Assembly (NCBI RefSeq): GCF_958298935.1
Contig: NC_084930.1
Location: forward strand, 21,426,001-21,490,000
Origin: Phragmites australis
Taxonomy: Eukaryota > Streptophyta > Magnoliopsida > Poales > Poaceae
Direction of reading: 5' to 3'
Length of the DNA stretch: 64,000 nt
Of this stretch, positions 11,922 to 22,007 are shown piece after piece. The position numbers and the translations under genes were made by a program. How positions within the stretch are numbered: position 1 is the first letter of the stretch; each line of letters starts with the position of its first letter. The notes under the pieces were generated by a model. That model saw nothing but the letters and a program-made list of their open reading frames with translations. It ran no database searches and was not told the DNA's origin.

Positions 11922-11982
11922 GCAACTGCGGTGTAGCGGTAGGACAGCGCCCGCATGGTAATGACTTCGATTCGCTGGTGCA
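11922..11982 (+). other. tRNA-Gly-like segment inside the nested element
   Basis: About 61 bp resemble a plant tRNA-Gly(GCC): GTAGCGGTAGGACAG fits the D-arm/box A region (usual form TAGTGGTAGAATAG), and TTCGATTCGCTGGTGCA fits the T-arm and 3' acceptor end. It starts GCA and ends TGCA like the mature tRNA. About ten bases are missing, the anticodon arm is disturbed and box B is imperfect, so it is not a working tRNA gene. It may be a tRNA pseudogene, a SINE head or a captured primer. The tRNA comparison is from memory. Confidence 0.45.
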
Positions 11983-12029
11983 TTATATTTTTGCGAATTT
12001 AGCACACCTGCCAAAGGTTGTATGGGCCT

Positions 12030-12290
12030 CGCCAGCCCAAGGTTCCGTGCACCAGCCGAAGCCCACGCTGAAGACCTACGCCTTTTTTCCAGGACCACAC
12101 TGGTCAGAGGCCCCCACTTCAGCAGCCGAAGGCCAGCTGGGCCTCACCAGCAGCGAGCGTGGTCCGAAGGCCCACTTCGGTAGTCGAAGGCCAGTTGATG
12201 CAAAGGCCCACGCGTGGCCCACGTGTGCGTTGCGAAGGCCTGACCTGATCCGAAGGCCCATGCACTATCGCGTTGTGAAGCCCATGCTCT
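12030..12290. repeat. GAAGGCCCA-rich short repeats
   Basis: CGAAGGCCCA or CCGAAGGCC recurs many times within 260 bp beside the 5' LTR of the nested element, interleaved with GGCCCACG strings. It is non-coding and a third kind of internal repetition in this element. Confidence 0.5.
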
Positions 12291-12299
12291 TCTGTCCGA

Positions 12300-12518
12300 T
12301 GTGAAACCAGATCCTCATCGCACTACCATACCGAAGAGGTTCATTCCAGGCAAATAAAGAGTCGTGATGGGAGGAATTAGTTCCTAGGTGAGAAGGAGAG
12401 GTGAAAATTCCTCTCTAATTTTTAATAGGGTACGAATATTACAAAGAGATTATTAAGTCTTTACATGAGCTACTTTTCTAAGTGGGCATCTATACCAGTC
12501 TAGGCTTTTTCCCCAACA
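12300..12518 (-). repeat. 5' LTR of the nested LARD-like element
   Basis: About 219 bp, aligned with 7007-7252 but clearly diverged and lacking the region around the TATA box. The minus strand starts TGTTGGGGAAAAAGCC and ends near GGTTTCACA. The divergence between the two LTRs implies an old insertion. Confidence 0.7.
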
Positions 12519-12523
12519 AACTA

Positions 12524-13040
12524 TAAATTATATTTTTCTTAAAAAATATTTGTTAGTTCTAAAATGTACTCCTCTTTAGAAGTATAGACAAATTCTTCAT
12601 GTCAACATGGGCTAAACGGCGATGCCATAGTTAACCCATGCTAGTCTTAGCAATCAAACAAGTCTTAGGCCTCACTTCATCCATTGAAAAATTAATAAGA
12701 TAAATCTTGCTCTTTAAATAACCGATGAAAGTTATTGGGGAGTCTTCTTTCATTCTAGAGACGATCACACCCTCATTAGTAAAAAGATAATTGTAGTCAA
12801 TTTCACAAAGTTGAGATACATACAACAAATTGTAGCTAAGAGATTTAACCAATAAGACGTTTGAGATAGAATGATTATTAGAGATAGCAATTTTATATAA
12901 ACTAATTACCTCTCCTTTTCCATTATCTCCAAATATGTTCTCATGTGATCTTTCATTTTCTTCAAATGATGAGAACATGCTCTTCTTTCCAGTCATATGA
13001 TTGGTACATCCGCTATCAAGAACCTAACTTAATCCACCGG
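12524..13040 (-). pseudogene. Copia 1 protease end and pre-integrase domain
   Basis: The minus strand carries the Copia aspartic protease signature LDSGCTNHMTG at about 13020-12985. An open 121-residue stretch follows (12996-12631) with NVLLVKSLSYNLLYVSQLCE and FTNEGVIVSRMKED, typical of the protease to pre-integrase region. The next readable residues (WHRRLAHVDMKNL, near 12600) are the start of the integrase zinc-binding region, which then meets the nested element at 12518. The remainder resumes at 7001. Confidence 0.82.
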
Positions 13041-15240
13041 AAAAGTATGCCTACAAAACAAATTATGCTTTTCCTTTAGGTACCCAAATTTGTTTGGATC
13101 TTTTTACGTTAGTCACAAGAACTTTTGGTACTCACACATTCCTTTTCACAACTCGATCTTTTGTGCGAGCACCAATATATAGAGCAACCACTTTACCACG
13201 GTGGTTTCTCTTAAGCACATAAGAAGCTAAAAAAGAAGCTTGAGGTGCATAGCCTTGAGATTTCTTAACTTGTGTGGTGAGATCAATTTGCTTGCCTCCC
13301 TTGATGAACTCGAGGTACTTCTTGCAATTTATCATCACATGCTCACTTGGCTTACTCAAGTACATGTCATAGCCAAGCCCTCTCTTTTGCTTGTTGTCCT
13401 TAGCCTCAATGGTCTTTTAAAAGGTATGCTTGGATTTGTATGTCTTCAAACACTAATACTTAACCACGGCACTTAGCTTCTCATTTTTATTTTGTAATGC
13501 TTGAAAGGATTTAGCATTAGTAGCACAAGTATTTATATCAATATTATGGCAATGAGAGCAACTTTGACAAGTGGATGCATTAGAGAGCAATGCTGCATCA
13601 TTAGAAGAGGAGATGTTATTCCTAAGGACATCAAATTGCACTTCAAGAGCTTTATGAGTTTCATCAGAATAATTAAGATTCTCTTAAAGTGTGGCATTGC
13701 TACCTTCTAGACTAACAATTGAGATATTGGTCAAATCAAGATCTTTGATTAATTTCTCAACTTTCTCCTTCTCTTTAGCAAGGAGCTCCTTGAGTTCAAG
13801 ATTTCTCTTCTTTTTAAGGATGAGCAAGTTCTCTTGCTTCTCTAGAATCTCCTCTTGACTCTCTATTATTTCCATTAGCTCTTTCATTTTAGACATGACA
13901 TTTTACTTAGACCTTTCAGCAAAGATTCAAAACCACTATCACTATCTAGGAGCTTGGGTTATGTTTTTACCTTGCACCTTTTTGCCATGAGATATTTGGG
14001 AGTGTCGTCGTCGTTGCTCATGTCACTAAAGAGTGACTTTGTCGGTGTAGAGGAGCGGATGATGATAGTGGCAACCAATTCATCATCGGAGTTGAAGTCG
14101 GAGTTGGAGTCCCACTCACTGATGTGAGCTTGACCTGAATAGATCTTCTTGTGGGTCTTGTACTTGTCCTTCTTATAAGACTTGTTCTTCTTTTCTTCCT
14201 TGTCTTTGTTCTTCTTCTTGTTTGGACATTTGGCAATGAAATGGTTAACTTTGCTATACTCATAGCAAGCTCTCTTGGATAATCTTCTTTTTGACTTGTC
14301 TCTCTTGTACTTGCTATAGCCACCCTCTTCATGAATTTCTTGAACTTCCTTACAAAGAAAGCAATTTTTTCATCATCGGAGCTCTCTTCTTCACTTGAGC
14401 TCAACTCTTGCTCTTGCTTGCCTTTAATACTATTTCTTTGTTCTTAGAGGTTGAACTTTTCTTCACAAGATTCTTGACTTCATTTTCTTCCTCCTCCATG
14501 AGCTCATGAGCAAAAAAAATTTCAAGCACATCACTAGGTGTGAGTCTCTTATAATCCCTTCTCTCACGGATGAGTGTCACCAAAATTGGATTCCTTGGAG
14601 TAAAGTCTCTCAGCAATCTTCTCAGAACCTTATGGTCATTTAGCTCTTCATTTCCAAGTCCTCTAATCTTATTCACTAGCACCATCATGAGGTTATACAT
14701 TTCTTGAGGGGTTTCATTGTCGTCCATCACAAATCTTCCTAATTTCCCTTCAAACAACTCTATCTTTTATTCTCTCACACTTGTGGTACCTTCATGAGCA
14801 ACTTGTAGTGTGTCCCATATCACTTTGGCCTCCTCAAGCCCATCCACCTTGCTGAACTCTTCGGGGCTCAAGGCGCCAAGCAATACACTTGCGGCTTGTG
14901 CATTGCGGTGAATGTTTTGCTCTTGTTCGGAAGTGGGCTCTTTGTCTTCATCCGGTAGCTGAAAATATGTACACACAATCTTCCAAATACTTAGATGAAG
15001 AGAGATTAAATACAATTTCATTTTGTGCCTCCAAGCGACATAGTGCGTGCCATCAAAGTATGGTGCATGCATGGATGGCACAGAGATGTAAGAGTTAGAT
15101 GTATTCAACTTATCATAATTGAATTCAATTGCAACTCCATTGCCCTTGCAGTTGCTTGGTGTATCATATTTCGGGCTCTTTGGACTTTTCGGGCTTTTCT
15201 CCCTGAAAGTTGACATCTTTAATTTCTCCAAGTGGTGAAG
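13041..15240 (-). pseudogene. Copia 1 gag, zinc knuckle and coiled coil, broken
   Basis: Gag begins at 15231 (MEKLKMSTFREKSPKS). It shows PYFDGTHYVAWRHKMKLYL, ALSPEEFSKVDGLEEAKVIW and, after one stop near 14760, FEGKLGRFVMDDNETPQEMY, which is the Copia UBN2-type gag. A frame change near 14400 leads to a zinc knuckle that reads CYEYSKVNHFIAKC, so its second cysteine is now tyrosine. Next come a lysine/glutamate-rich coiled coil (13896-13684, ESQEEILEKQENLL) and a second cysteine cluster (CQSCSHCHNIDINTC, 13641-13453). A basic stretch to 13132 joins the protease. Coiled-coil extension of gag is known in Maximus/SIRE elements. Confidence 0.82.
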
Positions 15241-15256
15241 CTCTGTAGTAGATTAG

Positions 15257-15268
15257 GCTCTGATACCA
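15257..15268 (-). other. Primer binding site of Copia 1 (initiator tRNA-Met)
   Basis: The minus strand reads TGGTATCAGAGC, the standard complement of the 3' end of plant initiator tRNA-Met, two bases after the LTR end. It marks the 5' end of the internal region. Confidence 0.9.
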
Positions 15269-15270
15269 AT

Positions 15271-16521
15271 TGAAAAGGATTTGATATCACCTAGAGGAGG
15301 GTGGGTGAATAGGAGGAACCTGAAAATTTTACAAACTAAATGTAGCGGATTGCAAAATGCGGACTCTCTAAAGATTTCTCTGGAACCTCCGCAAATATAC
15401 AGAGGTTCCGCAGAAATCTGCGGATACTCAGGTTATTTCTAGGAGAACTCAAATTAATGCTATGCAACAACAATGTGAATCAAATCCATAAATTACCAAG
15501 CACTAGAAGATGTGTTCCAACCTATTTCTCCAAGCACCTACAACTCAAATCTCATAAAGATATAGATCGGGTTGAAACCCTAAAAGCCAATGGGAACAAA
15601 AATATGCAACAAATCCCAAGAGACACAAGGATTTGTTGACTGAAGTTCGACCACTCCACAAAGAAGTATGTACATCTCCATTGAGTAAGCAACCACAAAG
15701 ATTGAGCTAGGGTTGCTTACTCAAATTTGTAGGGGTGATACAAATGTCCTGGGGCTAACCATAGGATTAGGAGCTCAATGGGCAATGCCTAGCCATCTAG
15801 GTGGACAAACCACCAAGAGTAACAAATGCGAAATCATCGGCTTGATGAAGAAAATGAGTGCTCAAAGGATGGATTTGAATCTTACTAGCACTACTCCTTG
15901 CTCTCATTCAATCCTACACAAGATTTCACCTAGAATCATAAAGGGGGGGTAGAGAGGGGAGCTTTGAATTCTCTTGAGCTGCTTGTCTCAAGTTAGGTCG
16001 AAATGAATGAGCTAGGAGCTGTTAGAGAAAGAGGGTGTGGGGTGAAAATACTCCACACTCAAAATCTAGCCATTACACCTGTGAAAATACGGATTCTCCG
16101 CAAAAATGCGGACACCCCAAAAAAGTGCGAACCTTCCGCACACCCTTAGTTAACCCAAACTCCGCAAAAGTGCAGACTATCCACAAAAATGCAGACACTC
16201 CCCATTTGCATATTCAAAAGATTAGGGTTGACATATGTCTCTCTTAGATTTGTTAGATCTTTTGAGTATTGTTTCTATGAAAACAAGTAAATTTTGTATC
16301 CCCCTTAATAGTACAACATCCTAAACTCAATTTCAAAATACAAATGAATTTAAACTATAAGATCCATGTGTCGCTTTCCTTTTTCCTTTTTGGGGGGATC
16401 ATCATGTGTTAAATTCTCACTTGATCGAATTATATCTATCCATACTTCATGAAACTTATTAGTTCTTTAATTGTTTTGTCATTATCACCAAAACCCACTT
16501 AGGGGCTTAGATGCACTTTCA
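15271..16521 (-). repeat. 5' LTR of Copia 1
   Basis: 1251 bp, from TGAAAAGGATTT to CTTTCA on the plus strand, bounded by the primer binding site on one side and matching the remnant at 911-1036 on the other. It contains two clusters of GCGGA/TCCGC motifs (about 15350-15430 and 16080-16205). Confidence 0.85.
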
Positions 16522-17771
16522 CAACCAAGAGCACCACAAAATCAATGCAACGTGGGGATCACGATTGGGCCACATGTGGTGGCCGGCAATGACCAGAAAG
16601 CAGCCAGCGGCGGAGCACGACGACCATAGCTCGGCAACGGCTCATTCCATCACACCAGCGGTGAAAAGGTGATGCAAACCACCTGATCGAGGGCACCTAA
16701 CGCTTCTATGTGGGCGTGCAGATCCAACAGCGTGGCTACTGGCCAATGTCCTCGACCAAAACAAGGCCAACGATGGTGGGTGGTAGATGTAGACAGTTGC
16801 GCCCGCGATGGGCCAAGACAAAATGAGCGTGCATAAAAGCCTTACGAGGCATAGGGAAGCTCACCGAGTGCTCAGTTGGTGCGAAGAGGTGATAGTGAGG
16901 CGTCTCGGTGGTGAGGGGTGGAATTGGCTAGTCGGCACCGAGGAAGAAGGTGCCTACGTGGGGAATCCGGCTGGGGAAGAAGGGAATCCAATAGTAAAGG
17001 GACTCTGTAACCTTCCTCCGTGCTCCTTGGTGCTCTAGCTAGGCTATACGGGGCTCGATGGGGTGGATTGGGTGGTAGCAATGCTGTGCTATGTTGTGCT
17101 CTACTCTGTGGAGTTCGGTCGAGTGAGAGAGAGAGAAGGAAGAGACTGAGCAAAGAGAGGGGGCATGGGGATAAGGGTAGCGGCCAACGTGCTCAGAGTC
17201 AAGGAAGTTGGCGCTGATGTCGTGTCTCACTGGCCGGCTGCGTGGCTCGGTGGCCAGCCTCTCTCAAAGCTGCTCAGCTGAAACAAGGGAGGGAGGGGAT
17301 GACCGGTGGGCTGTGATGAACACTAGCTAACAAAGAGAAAAATATCCCCTTTCATATATCTAATCAAAAGTATGTCTTCCGAAGCCCCAAAAATTGTGAG
17401 ACAAATTTTGTATGAAACTATAATTCATGTTCAACCCATTTTAACTTGTTTGACCCAAAAAACCTAAGCCAAAATTGAACTAAATTCGTCAAAATTGCAA
17501 CATTTTACAAATTAGACAGATTTTTAAGGCCTCTATTTGAACCCCAAAATTTTTGAAAAATTATCTAATATTTTTCTTGTGACATGGACTAAATTCTAAA
17601 ATTATTTGCAGCCTTATGTTGCATAGAAATTTTATGATTTCCTTCATAATGCATCATTTTCTATTAAATTTATCAATTTATTTTCAATTTCAATTGAATT
17701 AATTACTTTCTCAAAACTTCAATTATGATGATAATGATGGTCATTAATGGTTTAAGAATTTTGGACTATCA
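16522..17771 (-). repeat. Probable LTR-derived sequence (Gypsy-like)
   Basis: No gene is supported. The right edge on the minus strand starts TGTGATAGTCCAAAATTC, an LTR-like TG start, and it abuts the truncated LTR of the next element exactly where that LTR loses its first 110 bp or so. The AT-rich right half and GC-rich left half resemble a grass Gypsy LTR. I see no partner copy in the window, so a solo LTR is the working guess. Confidence 0.4.
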
Positions 17772-18558
17772 CAATTTGCAAAGAGTTTGGTTTTCCTGAA
17801 AATAGGTCCAGAGTTTAGAGCTTTGTTCTCGCTAGAACATCCAGTGTTCAATCTCGGAGATGGAAGCTTCAACAGATCATAATATCTGATTTTAGATCAT
17901 AACATTCGGTTAAATATTTTTGGTCAAGCAAAGAGGTCGATGTTTGTAAAAATCGGACATTCCGACTAGATCGGAACATCTGATCGGAGGATCAAAACAT
18001 CCTATTAAATATTTTTGGCCAAATAGAGAAGTTGGCGTTTGAAAAAATTGGACATTCCAATGTGTATTAGAACATCCGATTGGGGATATCGGAACATCTG
18101 ATGCGAGTCAGATCTGGATTTTTTGGGAAGAGAGAGAGTTGGATTTGAAGACGTGCTTTGGTAGATTTCTATTCAAAATGGAGTAATACCATCCCTCCCT
18201 ACAAATATAAAGGACCATGGCCGATTTAGAGCATCCAACATCCAATCAAACAAATACAATTTACTTTACCTTTCTTTTTCATCCCTTTTGCCCTAGTTCT
18301 CTTTTCCAACCTCATTTGCTTCTCATTCTTAATCTCGATGACCAAGGACAAACTGCCTACCATTTACGCTTGAATGGGGTCTCTCTGAGCATGGGTGACG
18401 ATGAAGGTCCAACAGCACGATGCCACAACTAGGGTTTCCTAGGTGATGTCCAACGATATTTAGATCAGAACATCTAACGCCAATCGGAACATCTGATTGG
18501 GGGATCGGAACATCCAGGAAGTGCTTAGTGTTTAGCACGATATCTTTTCACATCAACA
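17772..18558 (+). repeat. 5' LTR of the gag-only element, truncated
   Basis: It aligns to 22120-22876, sharing for example GAAGACGTGCTTTGGT and CTTTTCACATCAACA. About 110 bp at its 5' end are missing, replaced by the LTR-like sequence ending at 17771. It carries several copies of the dyad ATCGGAACATCCGAT in mutated form. Confidence 0.8.
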
Positions 18559-18565
18559 TACTTTT

Positions 18566-18583
18566 TAGCGACTCCGCTAGGGA
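18566..18583 (+). other. Primer binding site (tRNA-Arg-like)
   Basis: TAGCGACTCCGCTAGGGA lies 8 bp after the LTR end. From memory the intact form TGGCGACTCCGCTGGGGA is the tRNA-Arg-complementary site of Tat/Ogre elements; two positions differ here. Confidence 0.55.
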
Positions 18584-18628
18584 ACGAAGCTTTCAGCTGC
18601 CTTGTAGCCGAATTTCAAAACCCTAGCC

Positions 18629-21600
18629 ATGACGAATGGATATGAAGTCAACCCAGACAATGCCATTGTGCTCGCCATCGAGGAGCTAGATGAGGAGGCA
18701 CAATGAGAGTACAAGAAACACAAGATGGAGTTCGACAAGGCATTCGCTTCACACAACCAAAAGATGAGACAGCGTGTCATCCGGAAAGAAGGAGATTTCA
18801 CACCTATCTACACCAAGCCCGAGGTAACTTCCACTATAAGTGATGCACCTCTTATTGAAGAGAAAGTTGCTTTGATGATTGATCAGCAAGTAGGTGCTTC
18901 TGTGTAAAATGCATTGGATAGATTGTTGCCTAGTCATCTTAAAGTTATGGGTTTTGGAGTGCAATGCAAAAAAGATCTAAAACAACCTGTTTTGCTTGTT
19001 AATGCATGGGCAGCAGGTACACCATCTAAAGTTACACCGCAGGGTGTGCCGGTGCAATATATACATAGCTCAACTAATGCGTTAAGTTTGGTTGGTTATA
19101 GTGCATTACCACATGTTATTCCAAATATACCCGAATCTACAACCCTTTATCCTTCCCCGTATGCAAATGCTAATATGGTCAACTTGGGTGCGCTTAATGT
19201 TAGCAATTACATTGGTATGGGAGAAAGCTCACCAAATTTGCAAACACCTTTGTATCACACTACAGCATACAATATACCTCCCGTGCCAACTCAAGGTTCC
19301 GGCATTCCATATGGCCCACTACCTGCTAGTAATTTTAGTAGCTCTCTGTAGCATATAACAGGTACACGACCAAACCATAGTAATGCCTATGAAACACAGC
19401 AGCTTAATATTTTTAGACCACAACAATCAGCTAATGGGACATCAACTCGGCCTATGGCCGAGCCGTATACAGGGCCCGAGAATATTAGAGAGCAAGTGTT
19501 TATAATGTTTTGAGAGAGCAGTTCGGGGTAGAGCCCGAAGGTAGAGCATGTGCGTGTCAAAAGCCATACCCCAATTTCTATGAAAATATTCAGTATCCCA
19601 AAGGGTTTAGAGTGCCTGAGTCTATTAAGTATACTGGGGATGATGGTAGAACCACTTTGGATCATGTAGCTCAATTTATTTTGCAGCATAGTGAAGCTAC
19701 TGCTAGCGATGCATTAAAACTAAGATTGTTTCCTTTGTCTGGCCTTGCATTTACCTGGTTTACTTCTTTGTCACATCATTCTATTTATACATGGTCTCAG
19801 TTAAAGCAAAAATTTCATGAGTCTTTTTATACTAGGGATATTGAGATTAGATTATTGCATTTAACATCGATTAAAAAACACATGAGCTTGTTGCTAATTA
19901 TATTTGAAGGTTTAGAGATACAAGGAACCGATGTTTTAATTTGACAATTTCTGATAGAGACTTGGCTGATCTACCTTATTCCGGTTTACTTTCTCATTTA
20001 AAAGAAAAGCTAGAGAATCATGATTTCCCAGATGTTAGTCAAGTGTTACAAAAAGCTATGGCTCAAGAAAACTGGGCTAAAGAGTATAGAAGTTTTTAGA
20101 GATCAAGTGATAAAGAGAGAGAAGATCGTCCTAATACTCACATACTTGAATATAAATCTGAAAGTTCGGGTGATGATGACGTTGATGTATGTGTAGCTGA
20201 ATGGGCTTGGTCTTCTAAGTCTAAACCATTCGTTTGCTTGGTTCTCAAGCCCATACCTCCTAAAAATTGACAAGAAGAGATTAAATTTATTTTTGATGTA
20301 GCAAAGTGTGAAAGAATTTTTTATTACTTGCTACAAGAAAAATAGATTAAGCTATCTCATGGTCATGTAATTCCGCAATTATATGAATTGACAAGATGAG
20401 CTTATTGCGAATAGCATAATTCATTCTCATGCTACTAACGATCGCAATGTTTTCCGTTGACAGATTCAATCGGCCATTATTGAAGGGTGATTGAAATTTG
20501 CGGAGATACAAGTAGACAAGCAACAGTTCCTGATTAATGTGATTGATCTCCAAGATAAGAGTATCCTAATTTGGCCAACTCAAGCCGAATAACCTAAAGG
20601 GAAAAATGTAAACATTGGTGAAGAAGGGCCTAAACCTTTGGAGGATAACAAAGACTTGTTAAGAGAAGTGTCACTTGAGAAAACTCCCGAAGGTAAAGAA
20701 TCAATTAAGATTATGGTAAACACTTCAACCGTCAGGGGGCGTGACAATGCTAAGCCAATAATGATTAAACCAAAAAGCCTGGACGATGGCAAGTGGAAGG
20801 TTAATGAAGCAAAGGGATATGACAAAGTTAAGAAAGTACTCAAGCCCACTTTCAAGCAACTCATGTCCAAATATGAGAAAAACAAGGCTGTGCAAGTACA
20901 GATGAATCAGTCAAGTAGTTTGAAGCGACCAATATTAGCTTCAAGGCAAGGAGTGCACAATCATCACTAGCCGGGGGAAAGTCATGCTACTAACATCTAC
21001 CCACCACTTGGGTCTTAGCCGCCATTGACGTGGGCATTCCCTCCAATGCCTTTTCCTCCTTGCCCAACATGGGGCTATAATGGTATGTGGATGTCGCATC
21101 CTCTTATGCAATTTACTCCTTTTCATCCAATGTGGGTAGTACCATGGAGGCCAGCATTTGATAGAATAGCACATCTTGTTCATGACTGATTAGGGCATAT
21201 AAATCGGTCTAGTGATGTTCAACATGCTATGGTTATGAAGAAGGTATACCGGGCCAAGGGGAGTAGTGCTTAGACTCAAAATTCAGATTCTAATGTTGAT
21301 AATACAAGGACCACTACTGTTGATATTATTGAGAATGGTTCAATGAAAGTGGTCACCAAAGAGCTTGGCAAAGGACCGATTGTCTTTGGTGATAATCTGG
21401 TCAAGTTTAAACATGTACATACTACTGTCTAAGTTGCTTCAAATACAAATGATCATGAAGCAAGTAGTGGCAAGTCGCTTTCTAAGTACCTACAGTCGAG
21501 GTGGTGTCCCTTAGGCTTATCTCACACAAAGAAGAGGAGATTGCAGTGGTTGCACAAGTAAGAATTGATGGAGCAACAAGCTAAAAAATTACAGGATACT

Positions 21601-21850
21601 ACTTTCAATGAGGTTAAACAAATGCGACACGTGAAGAAAATATAGATATCAATTCTAGATGTCGTAGCAGCCCCTACATCAGCCCTTTCGCCAACAACAA
21701 CACCAGTGCCTATGCAAGATGACAAAAAAGATGAATAATTGCTTGATTATGAAGAGTCGCCGGTACATGCTAATGATACTTCACCAACCGAAGGTACAGA
21801 TATTAATATGGCTTTTTATTGCCTTTGGGATTTCATGTTATGAGTGAAGG
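18629..21850 (+). pseudogene. Retrotransposon gag of the gag-only element, broken
   Basis: The frame starts at ATG 18629 (MTNGYEVNPDNAIVLAIEEL). It is interrupted by stops near 18704, 18905 and 19349, a 2-bp frameshift near 19503 and another shift near 19915. Recognisable parts are the capsid-like gag core (YPNFYENIQYPKGFRVPESI, LKLRLFPLSGLAFTWFTSL, 19550-19850), a helical part (SDRDLADLPYSGLLSHLKEK), a Cys/His segment (YCEWHNSFSHATND-type, about 20400) and a C-terminal part with RWCPLGLSHTKKRRLQWL near 21500. A proline/tyrosine-poor linker (19050-19350) precedes the core. Without pol it could only have supplied or borrowed particle protein. The many lesions mean it is now dead. Confidence 0.8.
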
Positions 21851-21996
21851 TGAAGTGTATCAATAAATAAAGAAGCATGGTCGATGTATTGGTTACCATC
21901 ATCCTAAGGACTATTCATGGAAGATGTCTTAATCATCGCCCTAAGAAAGGTAGAATGGAAGATGATGTGTTTTCGGTAAGCAAGTTTCACCAAAAT

Positions 21997-22007
21997 AGAG
22001 GGGCATA
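21997..22007 (+). other. Polypurine tract of the gag-only element
   Basis: AGAGGGGCATA stands immediately before the LTR start TGTTGATAG. It confirms plus-strand orientation and the 3' LTR boundary. Confidence 0.65.

Larger units (their letters stand above)
7007..12518 (-). mobile_element. Nested non-autonomous LTR element (LARD-like)
   Basis: Two related terminal repeats (7007-7252 and 12300-12518) flank about 5 kb with no gag, protease, RT or integrase. The flanking 5-mers are CACTA (7002-7006) and AACTA (12519-12523), a target duplication with one mismatch. The two flanks rejoin the interrupted Copia integrase in sensible order. The LTRs start TGTTGGGG (minus strand; the 3' copy has TATTGGGG) and end in CA. 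The interior is low-complexity GTCGA-rich sequence, a roughly 118-bp tandem array, AT-rich short repeats, a tRNA-like segment and GAAGGCC-rich sequence. It must have depended on another element's proteins. I cannot find a convincing primer binding site after the 5' LTR. Confidence 0.78.
911..16521 (-). mobile_element. Copia LTR retrotransposon 1, decayed and split by a nested element
   Basis: On the minus strand the order is LTR (16521-15271), primer binding site, gag, coiled coil, protease, integrase, reverse transcriptase, RNase H, an extra ORF region, polypurine tract, and an LTR remnant (1036-911). This is the Copia order, integrase before RT. The long gag with a coiled coil and the roughly 3 kb between RNase H and the 3' LTR holding extra ORFs resemble the Maximus/SIRE group. 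That lineage call is inference; RT phylogeny would settle it. Many stops and frameshifts are present, and a 5.5 kb element sits inside the integrase at 7007-12518. The 3' LTR is truncated to about 125 bp by the sequence at 1-910. Confidence 0.87.

Noticed and set aside
11922..11982. Functional tRNA-Gly gene
   Set aside because: About ten bases short, with a disturbed anticodon arm and an imperfect box B. It is kept only as a tRNA-like relic.
16808..17217. Short frames on both strands in the LTR-like region
   Set aside because: Compositional; no conserved residues, and inside probable LTR sequence.
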